Shown: one piece after another, positions 32,501 through 44,904 of the stretch | How positions within the stretch are numbered: the stretch's first letter is position 1 | Layout of the letters: each line of letters opens with the position of its first letter | NCBI RefSeq assembly: GCF_047663525.1 | Contig: NC_092607.1 | Span: 8,155,001-8,219,000 of the forward strand | Source: Anas platyrhynchos | Lineage: Eukaryota > Chordata > Aves > Anseriformes > Anatidae | Length of the DNA stretch: 64,000 nt | Direction: 5' to 3' | Position numbers and translations under genes: made by a program | Notes under the pieces: generated by a model | What the model was told of the DNA's origin: nothing | What the model saw: only the letters and a program-made list of their open reading frames with translations | Database searches by the model: none

Positions 32501-35500
32501 AATTAGATCCTGGATGAGCGCATTTTTCACGCACTTGGACACTTTGTCCTGTTTTCCATCCGGGGGGAAATCCTGGGCTTCCCTTTGGGAATGCTGCTGC
32601 ACGACTTCTTTGACCTCGCGGGGCGGGTGAAAGCCTCAGGAGCACATGGGACATCCCAAGCTCACCCACGAGCCTTTTGCCTATCAGCAGCTGAAGCCCT
32701 TTGCAAAGACGAATTCCTGCCAAGCTCCCTGCCGGAGATGTGCTGCTTTCTGAGCCAGTTTCACACCACCAGTGGCTCCTATCTTTCTGGCAGCCTAACC
32801 TTTGCCTATGGCAGGGCTGCAACCTCTGTCTCAGTCACTGGAAAGTTTCTAGCACGTGTAATGCCAATAATGAAAACTTGCACCAAGGTTTTCAGAAGTG
32901 TTGTGGTTTTAGTTCTTTATCCTGTTTTTACCTGTTCTTCCAACAGCAGAGGTACTTAGGAGTCGTTGTATTTTCATTTCTGATCTCACTAGCAGTGTCT
33001 TGTCCCTTCTTCTGGGCCCAAGGGCTGAGCAGTGCAAGGTCCTGGATTTTATAAGGAGTTAGTCATTTCCTTAGAAGAGCCCCGTGTCCTGCTGAACCAC
33101 CCCCTTGAGCCTGGGAACGTATCTTTGTATGCTAACATGCTAGAGAGAGACAGCTAACATCTCTTAAAAGACAAATATATCCAAATCTCTCCCCTCTCCT
33201 GTTTGCTTTCCTGGAAGCTGTCCATCAGTGCACATTTGTTGTTCTGCTCTACTGAAAACAGGACTGATAGCTTTGGGGACACACTTTTTTATCACCATGG
33301 GGATTATATGGTCACATTATCAACAATCCTGGGCTTTTACTGAGAAACTGGCTCAAAGAGTGACCAAAGCCACCCAGCATCCCTGGAGCTCCCTGAAGCC
33401 AAGATACCTCAGCACAGGCTCAGGTTCCTGGGATGAGTCTCAAGGCATTTTGCACCATCACTAAATCCATTTAAATGGGGATTTATGAAAAATAATGAAA
33501 TATCAACCCAGAAAAAATGAATTCCTGTACAGAGCCCCATTTCCCTCCTTCACTTTCCATTAAACAGGAGGAGGGAGATCTTTGTATTTCCCCAGCAACA
33601 TGTATTGTGGGATGGGTAAAAGAGCTGTGCTCTGCCATATTCTCCAGTCTGATGAGAATGAAACTTATTCTTAGCCTTGAGTTTTATTATTCCCTTGCAA
33701 AACCCTCTTTTGTTGTGCTATGCACTAGCAAAAATCCTTTTTATTGCCATTAAAAATGCAGCTGAGGTGCCCATTATTTTTTTATTATTATTATTTGTAC
33801 AGAACTCAGCAAATAAACAGGGTCCTGGGTAAAAGGTGTGTCCTTTCGAGTAAAGCACAAAAAAATCTTAATCTTTGGTCCAGAAGCAGTAGATTGCCAC
33901 AAACAGTCGGCAGCTAAAATCATTAATCTTTGCTGCTTGCCCAACTGGTACTAGTAGTAAAGAAGATAATACACTAGCAGAATCAGTGACCCACTACAAA
34001 TTGGTCCTGAAAGGTCCACCAGCCTAAATAGACTTTTGCTGATCCAACACTTGTTAGGAATCCCAACAAAGAGACTATTGGCTCATCTGATGAGCCGCTC
34101 ACTATTGGGCCTTTTGCAATGGCTGGTGATGGATGACCATACCCTCTTTGAGGGGGAAGATGCAGCTCCTGGTATGGGGCCTTTTCTCATCTTAAATTTG
34201 TACTCAATAAATCACAGGTGCAGAAGAGACAGCATCAGTTTCATTACACCTACATGCTCCAGTATCAATCATGCCAACACAACGGTCTGCGTACAGTTCA
34301 TTTTGGGAGGCTCTTTCTGTTCCAATACCATTTCCATTTTGTTGTGCTTTAGCATTCCTAAAGTGTTGGCCATCTGCAGCAAAACACTGGGAGAGAAGGA
34401 TGTGATGCACTGTAATTGCCCTTTCGATGTGAGACAGGGCTTAGTTCACGTACTTTGGTTTATGATCCCTTGCTATTGTTAAAGGTAGAGTGAGTCTTGA
34501 GTAGTTTGGTAGATAGTTCCACCAATTCTGTGGTGGTACCTCACTTTCATTTTAAACTCTGCCTTTTACACTTTGCCCTTTACCCCAGACCTTTACTCTG
34601 GCTTTGCAGCAACTGCCCTCAAATAGTTCTTTTGTGATTATAATATCATTTTTCTATCTGGTTTATGATATTTGTTCAGATGATGTTATAATCTCATGCT
34701 TACCCTTTTACCCAAAGATAATTATAATAAAGAAAGAAATAAAGAGTTTCAGCGAGCTTGTTCCGGTTTTTGTTTGTTTGTTTTGTTTTTGTTTTTGTTT
34801 TATATGTAAGAGTTTCTGCAGTGTTCACTCTGTCTTGTAAATACCTTGGGACCTTTGAGAGGTATGTCCATTACAATTCACAGGTTATGAATGTATTGCA
34901 GAGCTCCCACATTGTTATGTTAATTTCAATGTCAGCAGTTAACATACACTTAAAACTAAGAAGACTTTAGAGCTCTCAGACTTTATATTTAATGTACATA
35001 ATCAAATACCTCATGCCATTAAATGCATATATAACACTCACCATAAAATCTGTGAACTATGTTTTTCAAGTACAATAAAAAGGAATAGATTATTATTCCC
35101 TATGTGTGTCCAAAATCCACTTTGCCATCTTTATACAGGGAGAGCAATTTCTTAGTGCCCAATTATACTCCAATTTGCATAGGAACAGCTATGTTTCGTG
35201 CAATTAAGTTATCACAAAGTCCTGTCATTCTGTAGCATTCTGTTAATCTTTAACTAAACGAAAAGCCATGTCAGCAGAGTACCAACACAGAAAAGATGGG
35301 TGTTCAAAGGAACTGCAATAGGAGCACATTCAGGACTGTCAGACAGAACAAGCTTTTCAAAAGGACACTTCCATTCAGTTTAAACCTACAAGGGTGTTGG
35401 GCTGACACCTCCATTTATTTGCTGTAGGGCTATAAGGAGAGAAAGAGAGAGAGTTTCAGTCTTATTAAAGCAGTATTTGGAATACAAAAAAGGGATTCTT

Positions 35501-37356
35501 TTCCTCTGCCTCAGCGGCAGATCATAAAACATGAACAGCATTAATGCAAGACAAGAAAGTATTGGTACTAATGTGCAGCTAAGAGACTTGTTTTTCTGTG
35601 AATCAGCTACCAAATCCATTTATTTGTTTGTTTATTCACAGTCAGTAGGGATACAAAAAGAGAATGTATTTTCAAAATGTATTTAGGAGTACAGAAGTCC
35701 TAGTAAATAGCATCTTTCTGTCACATCCTTTTGTGGACGTCTCATCCATGAGCAAAAAACAGGTTGTGGCTAACAGCACTGGCATGGTTCAGTGATTATT
35801 CTGGTCCTGCAGCAGGTTCAGTTTTACAAGATTAAAATGGTAATTGATCTTTGAGAGGACATTTGAGTTCAAAACATGATTATGTCCGTAACAGATCCTT
35901 AGCTGGTATAAATTGGCATTAGTCCAGGCATAACCTGGAGAGAGAGCCCAGCTGCCTCCCTGACCCCATCTCCTCTCAAAATATGGAGCACAAAGTGGTA
36001 TTTGGATATGTGAATATTGCAGGTAAAAGTTTGCAGATTGGTTATTTCTGCCTGATTTCCAAAGCTTCCTTGAAAGCAGCACAAGCAGGCTTTTCCTGCT
36101 AATGTTCTCATCCATTTCACTGAAAGCTAGGACTTACCTTTCATGTTTTGTCTTGGGGTTCTTTACTTCTGTGAATACATATTATCTGATATTCATTTTT
36201 CTGGGTCAATTTGAAGAAAATGTTTCACTTTCAAGGTTGCTGCTAAATTTTTATATTTTCCATTTTTTATCTCAATTAAAAATAAACCAAGCAGTGAGTC
36301 TCCTTTGTAGCTCTTTTATCAAGCTACCAACTCTGTGTGTTTTTTCACCTATATACTAATAAAAAGGTCTTTTAAATATATATAAATATATATATATACC
36401 TCAGTAACTGTTTTTTAGGGCTACTGTCCAAAGAAACTTTTCTTTGCTTTCATTTGCACTGTGCTGCAAAACCCAGTTTTAACTAAAAAGAAACTGTAAA
36501 GAACTCTTTGTTATCTTCATTTTGGCCTTAATCTATAATGAATATTAATAGCACTTGTAAAGTGAGGTACAGATTAAAAGCATTAAAACATAGCTTGGAT
36601 GTTTTCAAAGGTTGCATGCTGGGTAACATTTCTGGAAGTGCCAAAGGGCCAGATTTGTTAATGCAATTTTAGAAGTGACTTCGATTCCTCTTTGTAAAGC
36701 TGTATAAAGCTATGCCAAAGCACAAACAGGTATTTTATGCAAAGTTCAAAAGCACCTTCATCATCACCAATTTAAAATAAAATTGAGGTGCTTTTGCAAA
36801 TCCCTTTAGAAACTTGTTTGCACGCTACAGTCCCTATCTAAATAGCTTCCAAAAATGGAACTTCATCATTTAAGTTTCTTTGGAAATTGCGTCCAATGTA
36901 GTCATTGGCATAGCACAGGACTTCAGCCATAAGTGTAGTCCAAATGATAGATTTGGTATGGAAAAGCAAAAAGGCCATTTGTATGGGGTTGAATTCTGCT
37001 CCTGCCTCTAATTTCCAGTGGTTTTGGTCCCAGTTGACTAGGATACATGGAAAATGGCAAAACCCTGCTGCTGCACATTTAACGTTGCATCCAGTACTGA
37101 ATGTTGATGGCCTCACACAGGAGAGCATGCATAGGCCCTGGGCATTTTCTACCATCCAACAATATTCCCATCTGCTGCCCAGAAACAGCCCCCACAAGAC
37201 TTCCAGCCACAGAATGGATAATGAGAAGTGTGGCCTCTTCTTTCTGTCCAAAAATAAAGTTTTCTCAAAGAACTTGCAAGCATTGCTACCAAAGAGCATG
37301 GGAGATGAGAAGGATGTGCTACTGTTTTTGACAATGTGTGTGATGAATTAATATGG

Positions 37357-37370
37357 GGTTAATTATTTCC
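37357..37370 (+). promoter_or_regulatory. HNF1-like site
   Basis: GGTTAATTATTTCC matches the HNF1/vHNF1 consensus GGTTAATNATTAAC at 12 of 14 positions (N counted). vHNF1 (HNF1B) directly activates Mafb in the hindbrain of other vertebrates, which makes the site of interest. One site of this quality is also expected by chance in a window of this size. Confidence 0.25.
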
Positions 37371-39029
37371 CGATGGGTATTGAAGATGTGGGACTGAACA
37401 TTATGTTAAAGAACATGTGCAAGAAAGCTATGGTTTTAGGAAGCTGGTTTAAAGCATCTGAGGATACTGAAGAACACTCCTGAAGAACATCGCTCTTGCC
37501 ACACAGTTTTGAAGAAAGTTTGTCTTGATGGGGAGAGAGGAGAAGTTATTGCACTTTTCTTTTTTTTTTTTTTTTTTTGGTCAGTCAAAAGGCAAAACAC
37601 TGGCATAGAGGACTGGCCACTGAAATACTGAAATAACACCTTAATCTATTCCTCACAGAAACAAGTGGGGCCCAGACTTCTCCCAGGCAGTCAGGAGCCA
37701 TGGAAATAATTCTGCAAAATGTTCTCATGACTTGATAAAAGAGCTGATTTAATTAAATTATTACACTGGCATTTTATGATTTTACTTAGAAATCTTTTGG
37801 CCTAGTTCAGGTTAAAAGAAAAAGTCACCAGCTTTAGTTCTGAAGAAAAAAAAAAAAAAAAAAAAAGACCCCACCATTTATTAGATGAATGAATATATCA
37901 ATTTCTGTTTAAACATTAACAGGGTGATGCCAAATATTAGTCAGTTCCTAATAATTTTGAGGGATTAAAAAGATAATAAAAGTAATAGTCCATTACATTA
38001 CCTACTTCAGCAAGATTGTAATGAATGTAATAAATTCCAGATCAGGGTTATAACAACTTCCATCTATTTAAAATGAATTTGTAGGGTTACTTTCATTAAC
38101 TATGTATATGGAGAAAATGATCTGACATATTACTTTAAAAGAGCTGTAAAACCGATTAGAAGGAAATATGCTTCCCAGACAGTGATCTAGCCCGCTGGGG
38201 AAATTTTATCCCTAGAAAGAAGGGGAGAAGAAGGAAGGGAAGAGGAAGGCATCCTAGAGGATGCTATTACATCACTTCTTCAGCACACCTCTGACACCGG
38301 AGAGATGCGGGCAGTGACGGTGCTCAGAAGCCAGGCAGGATGGCAGCTGCTTTCTCTACTGGCTTTTCCATTCCCTCTGCCCCCTGCCTCTGGAAAGGAC
38401 AGATCTGTTAATGAAGGAAGGGTTCCCACACGGGGGATTAGTGCATGGAAATGAAACTGCGCCTGGTTCTGGTCTGGCCCTTTGGCAGCCCAGGGGGAGG
38501 CTGCGGCATTAAAAGGGATGGTGGCCTCATTGCTCGGAGGAGACAAGGGACCTAGCACTTGACTGCACTACAGAAATTACTGCTGCACCTAGAATGCAGC
38601 CTTCATTTATCAATTTCATAGCAAGGGAGAAAGGGAAGGGGAGGGGGGAGACCAACGTCTGCCTGCTTTTCTCAGCTCACACTACATCTAGCCACCGAGA
38701 GCCCTCTGAATCCAGCCATGTGTGTTATACAGAGTCTTGGAGAAAGTAACTTAATACTAATGATTTATTCTTAATTGGACCTCTAAGTGATTAAAGTGGC
38801 AGTAATGAATGAGTAACATCCTTCTAATTCCCTTTTTCCATTTGGCTTGGGCTGAAGACCCTTTCTTTGTGCAGGGTTTGACTTGGGGGTGAGCGGTGCC
38901 AGTATTTTTTAAGCTTTTAGTCGCACGCCCGGAATGAACTGCTTGGATCATGTTTACAATAAATGACTCCATAAGCATGCTACCAGGGCATTGATTTTTT
39001 TTTTCTTTCTTTCTCTTTCTTTCTTTTAT

Positions 39030-39260
39030 TGGATTAGCCAATTGTGAGGTTAATGAATATGCATTTGGCAACCCATGTTTGTGAGGCCAAGTCCCACGTG
39101 GGCATCAAAGGGTTGGAAATGTGCGAGCGTAAATATCAGCTTTGTCAAAATATTGATTCACTTTAAAAGTAACACAATGCCTCCCCCTTGTTCTAATGTG
39201 CATAAGGATAAACCCACTTTGCGTATTTTTTTACTTATTTTATAGGACTTAATACTGCCA
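39030..39260. promoter_or_regulatory. Candidate distal element with HNF1 half-site and POU-like sites
   Basis: A tract without simple repeats carrying GGTTAATGAATATG (39048-39061; 11 of 14 to HNF1), ATATGCATTTGG overlapping it (POU/octamer-like) and TCCCACGTGGG, an E-box palindrome, at 39092-39102. The site density and even composition suggest a conserved regulatory element; this is inference. Confidence 0.3.
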
Positions 39261-39359
39261 ACTAATTGACTGAATCAGCTGTGATTTTCCAACTCTGTAC
39301 TTCAGTGCTCTCTCCCTGCTTTTTTAATTTGAAAATGATTGTTACCTTCTTTAAAACAG

Positions 39360-39386
39360 AAAATAAAAATAAAAATAAAAATAAAA
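39360..39386. repeat. Short (AAAAAT)n microsatellite
   Basis: About four to five AAAAAT hexamers in a row. Confidence 0.85.
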
Positions 39387-39639
39387 ACATTAAAGACATA
39401 ACCTGAATATTTTCAAGGAATATATGCATGCTGAACAGCATCGTGTACCACGCTGGCTCTGTAGGCTTCAGCAGGAGCAGCCACTGGAGCCAAAACAGCC
39501 GCTGCAGGGCTGGGTCTGGGAGCACGCTGTTGAATTTGTCCCAGGACGCTGCTTAAGCACTCGGTGGCCAACCCGTGCAGAAATTAGCTGCTGTGCTAGA
39601 TTGGCAGTAGTTTGAAATTAATTTGGGTGTGCTTGTCCA

Positions 39640-39790
39640 CATGTCCTAATTATACCTCGCGCTGCAATGTAGATAAAAACGTACCATATATGCCATATGG
39701 TAGTTGGCACGATGATGCTATGATTGGATTGTGACATAGCAGAACTGCTATCATACAAATAAAAAATTTTAATAATAAAATAATATTAAT
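39640..39790. promoter_or_regulatory. Palindrome cluster in AT-rich tract
   Basis: TACCATAT-ATGCC-ATATGGTA (39682-39702) has perfect 8-bp arms; ATAGCAG-AA-CTGCTAT (39736-39751) has perfect 7-bp arms. Both lie within 70 bp in otherwise non-repetitive sequence, about 20 kb upstream of MAFB. Confidence 0.3.
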
Positions 39791-40439
39791 GCTTAGGCTT
39801 CTTTACATCAAAATTCTGATTACCCCAGACAATCCCCCAGCTCTCTGTCACTATAATTCTTGTACGGCTGTGGTAGTTTTAAACCTCCAGGTTTAAGTGC
39901 AGTGGGAGCTGATGTATTAAACCAAACCAGGCACCAAATTAAAAAAAAAAATAAAATACTTTTCATGTTTGGGATTTTTTTTTTCTTTAATCCCTGATTC
40001 AGGAATATTTGATGGTGGGAAAACTCTGTGAAATATCATTTGATTTCATAAGATACCGTTGGAGATGATGACTATGCAGCAAGCGTGAAAGCTCTCTCAC
40101 CTGATTCTGAGGGCAGATTGCTATCGAAGGCTGGTTGCCGTCATGGGTAATAAAACTGCACTATGGGTGTTGATAGAAACTGGCTAATTAATAGACCATT
40201 ACTGTGCTGTCATTGGCTAACATTAGAACCATTTGAGACTAGTTACACCAGCAAAAATCTGGAGGAACTATCCAAGCCTGGTGAAACTTGGATTTAATTT
40301 TAGGCTTTGACCTGCATTTTAGGAATATAGCATCTGGGGACTGTGTCCACACTACTGTCTGAATTGTGTGTGTGCTGCCTATGGGACAAATGCTCACATA
40401 GCATACATGCCTCAGAAAAAGGGACAAATTGAAGGAATA

Positions 40440-40604
40440 TCTCCTCTCCTCTCCTCTCCTCTCCTCTCCTCTCCTCTCCTCTCCTCTCCTCTCCTCTCCT
40501 CTCCTCTCCTCTCCTCTCCTCTCCTCTCCTCTCCTCTCCTCTCCTCTCCTCTCCTCTCCTCTCCTCTCCTCTCCTCTCCTCTCCTCTCCTCTCCTCTCCT
40601 CTCC
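40440..40604. repeat. (TCTCC)n microsatellite, about 33 copies
   Basis: An uninterrupted CTCCT/TCTCC pentamer runs for about 165 bp. It is pure pyrimidine on the plus strand, so it could form triplex DNA. Purity suggests recent expansion. Long open frames across it are artefacts of its five-base period. Confidence 0.98.
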
Positions 40605-41016
40605 CTATTTTCTCAAGAATTTAGGGTCACCTTCACAATCAAGTGTGCAGGGGGAGGAAGAGTTTGACACTTTTGGGTTTTCTTGGCCCTGTGGTTCCAG
40701 TGAGGGATAATCTCAGTTAAACTTCTGGGATGGTGCAATGATGATTCAGGAGAAGGCTGACAAGGACATTAGTAGAGAGCAGCAGGGAGGGGAGAGGTAT
40801 TATCCAGAGCTACAGAAAATGCCTGGTCAGGAATACAAGAAATGAGAAAAAGTGAAGAGTGGAAGAAATAAGCAAAGAAAGAGAAGTAACAGCAGCACTT
40901 AACCCAGGAAGAAAAAGAGTCAAAGTGATTTCTGAGGCAGTGGAAAGGAGGAACTGTGAACAAGAGTAAGCTGATTTATGGGGATCAGGAGACCAGAACT
41001 TGTCAAAGGCTGAAGG

Positions 41017-41201
41017 AAATAAAATAAAATAAATAAAATAAAATAAAATAAAATAAAATAAAATAAAATAAAATAAAATAAAATAAAATAAAATAAAATA
41101 AAATAAAATAAAATAAAGTAAAATAATAAAATAAAATAAAATAAAATAAAATAAAATAAAATAAAATAAAATAAAATAAAATAAAATAAAATAAAATAAA
41201 A
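41017..41201. repeat. (AAATA)n microsatellite, about 37 copies
   Basis: A pentamer AAAAT array of about 185 bp, with one early 4-base unit and a short interruption near 41116-41127 (one A-to-G change and one shortened unit). Confidence 0.98.
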
Positions 41202-42078
41202 GCAGTGAGCTAAGTATTCTTATTGCTGGAAGCTAATCAGCCTTCACACCTTTGAGGCTGGGCATCTCCACTGAGCACCTCAGGAAACATCCCCAGAGGC
41301 TGCATGCGGCTGCTAGAGGCAGGCAGGGCTCTCCCTGCCTCTCTCTCTTGTGAAGCTCTTTCTGCTCAGTCCTTTTCCAGAAAGCAACACCATCTTCAGA
41401 AGGTCTATATATATGTCACTTGTTGGGGTCCTGGGAGCTGTTTCTCCTCTAGACCCCCAGAACAAAGTGTATCAAGCAATCTTAAAATGGAAGAAACCTT
41501 GAACGCACCATTCTCTTCCCTGATGATCCTTCCGAATCCTCATGAAGAGCCTCATCCAGGTTACAGAGGGCTCCCAGGAGGACTTACTCTCTTCAAGGAC
41601 TAGTTAGCTGTACAAACATGCCATTTGCTTTTGCATCTCTTTGAACTATCCTCAAAACACTGGAGTAATAATTGGATACCCTTACCTCTGCTGGCCTGCA
41701 CGGCATGGGTCATATATGTAAACATCAAACTCAAATAACAACCCCCAAATTTAATTTATTTCTACCTAAACAAGTTCTTTTATCATAAAGCAATAAATTT
41801 GTCTTGGTGCTAGCAATTTGTTGCGGGTGACATAACACTGCAAATTGATTAATCGCTACTGTACACGACAAAATGAGAAAAGCAAGGAATTATTATGAAT
41901 AGCGTCCATCTGATACAGTAGGGATTCATTATTCAAAAGTGTTAGCTAGTGGTTAGCTATCCCCTTGTTGCAGATTACATTCATTTGCAGAATCCTGCAT
42001 CATGCTTACACAAATCAAGAAACATGCATTTATTAAGACATGGAATGAAAGCTATTAAAATGTGAAAAATTGCCTTTT

Positions 42079-42082
<4 letters not shown>

Positions 42083-42110
<28 letters not shown>
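42083..42110. repeat. Poly(A) tract, 28 bp
   Basis: 28 consecutive A, preceded by CTTTTTCTT. No retroposed body is recognised upstream. Confidence 0.9.
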
Positions 42111-42111
<1 letters not shown>

Positions 42112-44820
42112 AAAAAAGTCAAGTTTCGCGGTAGCTTTTTGGTGGGGGATGTTTCTATGTGGCTGAAGCAAAGAGGCTTATTCCATTATTTCTGTGTTTG
42201 TATCCAGAACCAGCCACACTGAGCTAAGTGCATTGATATTGGCTGTTACTCTCTACACTGAGCCTTCATACTGCAGGTTTGGGTGTTTGGTGTAGCAGGA
42301 GTGTTGGTTAAAATCATATGTGCAATAAAATAAAATAGGATTTTCTTTACCTTGTCAAGCGCTTTTTAATTTTTAGCAATATACTTGTAACTACCAGCTT
42401 GCAGTCTTGTCTGGGAAACTTGTTCTGCTTGAGGTGAAGTACAAATGTGGAACAAAAGAAGAGCTCTTCCCTTTGATAAAGTACAAAAACAGTTTTAGAG
42501 GCCAAGATGCTTCATGTTTCCCACACTGAACACTCATTTAAAGTATGAAATTACTCCAGAAAAATAAATATCAGATGCAGACTACCGAAAAAGTGTGATC
42601 TGGATCCCTTCTTTGGTTAGTGGTCCTGGTTACATGAAGGCCATCAATCTCTTTTGGGATGAGGAGTAAAGCTTTGTGTGTCCATCTCTGTTGCATGAGT
42701 GATGTATCTGAGCTTGTCATCACTGTCAGGCAATCCATGTTCTCTGTGTAAGCAACTCTGAGCACAATGACACAGAAAAAAGCCAGGTTTAGCTTCCAAG
42801 GAAGGGCATGAAGAAAATGCAGTCTTCTGTTCCTGTTCCAGAAGCTCTTGCACTTGTACTTTATGATGCCTCTACAGATAATAGGATTAAGGGCATCAAA
42901 CAGCAAAGTCTCCCTGCCTCCTCCCCTCCCTCTGCACCTCCTGTCAGTGCAAAGTGCTTGTCCTTCTCTTCACGAAATTGTTTCTCTCATGCACTGCTTG
43001 TGGAAAGAAACACACTAATTGTGGGAGCAGCAGCTCAGCAGCAGCTCAGGCTTTGAACTTGGGTCTCCTTTCTTTTAGCTCTGCTCTGAAATGACACGAG
43101 TTAAATTGTTTCAGTGGCTACTTGTAGTGAGTCATCACTGTAATATTACCAAAAGGGGACCTTTTTAATGTTGCTAGAGTTTTGAAGTGATGTTAGTCAT
43201 TCCACTTGGGTGCTCTGTATAAGAAAAGAAAACAGTACTGAAAAATGAAATCAAGCATGTGAAATAGGTGTGCGGTATGTATTAGTGCATTCTGGTATTG
43301 ATTATTGGTTAATCTTTTAGGCCTAGCTTCATTACCATGCTGTGATTAGATTACTTGAGATAATGGATCCTGCCCTGAGAAAAATGTCCCCAAGTCTGTT
43401 ACTTGGCTGCTCTGAGCAACGAAAGCACAGACAGCAAAACAGTTTTGCACTGCGTGGCTTCTCCTCACTCAAGTCCACCAAAGCCATGTGGATCCCAGTA
43501 GCCCTGCCTTGGCACACCAGAGTCCCTGATATCGGATGACTTAGGCCAGAGCTGAGGCCAGCTGGAGCCACCCTCCTGGTTTCGGTGCTGCTGCAAGTCT
43601 GGTCTGTATTTCTAAAGAGGATGCTGTTGATTTCTCCTGGAGCAGTCACAGCATTCAGACATCGCCAAGTTGTCCTTCCCGGGCTGATTTAGGACCTTCC
43701 TAAAACAAGAGGGTGGTATGCTCCTGGCAAGGACAACACCCTGCTCAGGAGTAATATCTCTGGGGAAGAAACATGGGAACCTCCTGACCCCTGCCCTGCC
43801 CATGCCACCACCCTACGTGCCCCCAGCATGGTCAGTAGTGGACGGCAGTGATGCTGTGGGACGGGTCCACAGCAAGATGGGGATGTCCACCTTTCCCCAG
43901 GGGACACAAAACCCTTCTGTGGATCTGGGGCTCACTGCCTGGTGCCACCAGGGGCAGTGGTGAACCCGCTTACTGCTGAAACCCCAAATCTCCTTGGTGG
44001 TCAAATCAGATTGTTAGGCCGTGTCTGGCTCTGTGAGGATTTGGAGGCAAAGAGATGGGATATTTTCTTTATCCCTTTAGGGACAGCTACAGCATAAAAT
44101 AATGGACATTGTGTTCCAGACCAGCTAGGTTTTAAATCTAATTCTGATTCAGCAAAGTGGTTTAAACACTTTCAAGGTGCCACCACATCACTGTTCTATC
44201 CAGAACCACAATAGGGTAATTCCAGCAGCACATCAGCTCTTGGCTGTCTGTCTCCGTGCTAGGTAAGCCATTTCTATCAACCACCTACAGCTTTAATGAG
44301 AAGAGTGGGGGAATAAAGGGAAAGATCTCTGTCGGGGCAGTCCTGCTTTGCCCTGGGAGTATTTCTGTGCTGCCATGCAGTGCAAACTTAATTTTCCTTG
44401 TCGGGTGATACACATGGACAGTACTGCCTGCGTTTGGTACTGAATACTTGATATGGCTCAGTGATCCCATATAAACACTGCAGAAGCAGAGGGAACCCTG
44501 GGCAGGAAAAAGATCTGTCTCAAATCCCTGTGTCTGTCACATCACAACATCCTTCTGTAATGACATGCAAACTTCACAGGGGCTGCAGCATCTCTGTCTT
44601 GTCAGGGAGACACTTGGCTGTTAATGACTAACTTTCCAGTGACAGCATTTATTTATGTAGCTCACTTCCCTTTGGATTTCTGCAATAGCACCTACAAAAT
44701 AAATAGATAAATAAAATCAATCCATCAAGGGCAGGTGGCTTGTGTAGGAGCACAGCAGGAATCCACACCCCAGCCAATTGGAGCAGTTTGGGATTTTCTT
44801 TCTTTTTTTTTTTTTTCTTC

Positions 44821-44904
44821 TTATTTTATTTTATTTTATTTTATTTTATTTTATTTTATTTTATTTTATTTTATTTTATTTTATTTTATTTTATTTTATT
44901 TTAT
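44821..44904. repeat. (TTTTA)n microsatellite, about 17 copies
   Basis: A pure 84-bp array of TTATT/TTTTA, preceded by a T/C tract at 44796-44820. It is the reverse complement of the array at 41.0 kb, so the pair is inverted. Confidence 0.97.

Larger units (their letters stand above)
29560..40439. other. Gene-desert DNA upstream of MAFB; no gene seen
   Basis: No coding sequence is recognised. Repeat-free tracts that look like candidate conserved elements include 32080-32460, 34480-35260, 36500-36800, 38740-38990, 39030-39260 and 39620-40240. Simple repeats occur at 34766-34801 (T/G-rich), 36376-36401 (TA-rich), 37558-37578 (T), 37846-37866 (A) and 38995-39029 (TTTC). Confidence 0.45.
40605..44820. 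other. Intergenic DNA between long microsatellites; no gene seen
   Basis: Besides the pentamer arrays it contains a repeat-free AT-rich tract at about 41740-42060 (with AATTGATTAATCGC, GGAATTATTATGAATAGC and CAGATTACATTC), a good candidate for a conserved non-coding element. The rest shows nothing recognisable. Confidence 0.45.

Noticed and set aside
40368..40710. Frames with repeated SPLLS or LLSSP units
   Set aside because: They are translations of the (TCTCC)n microsatellite, not a repeat protein.
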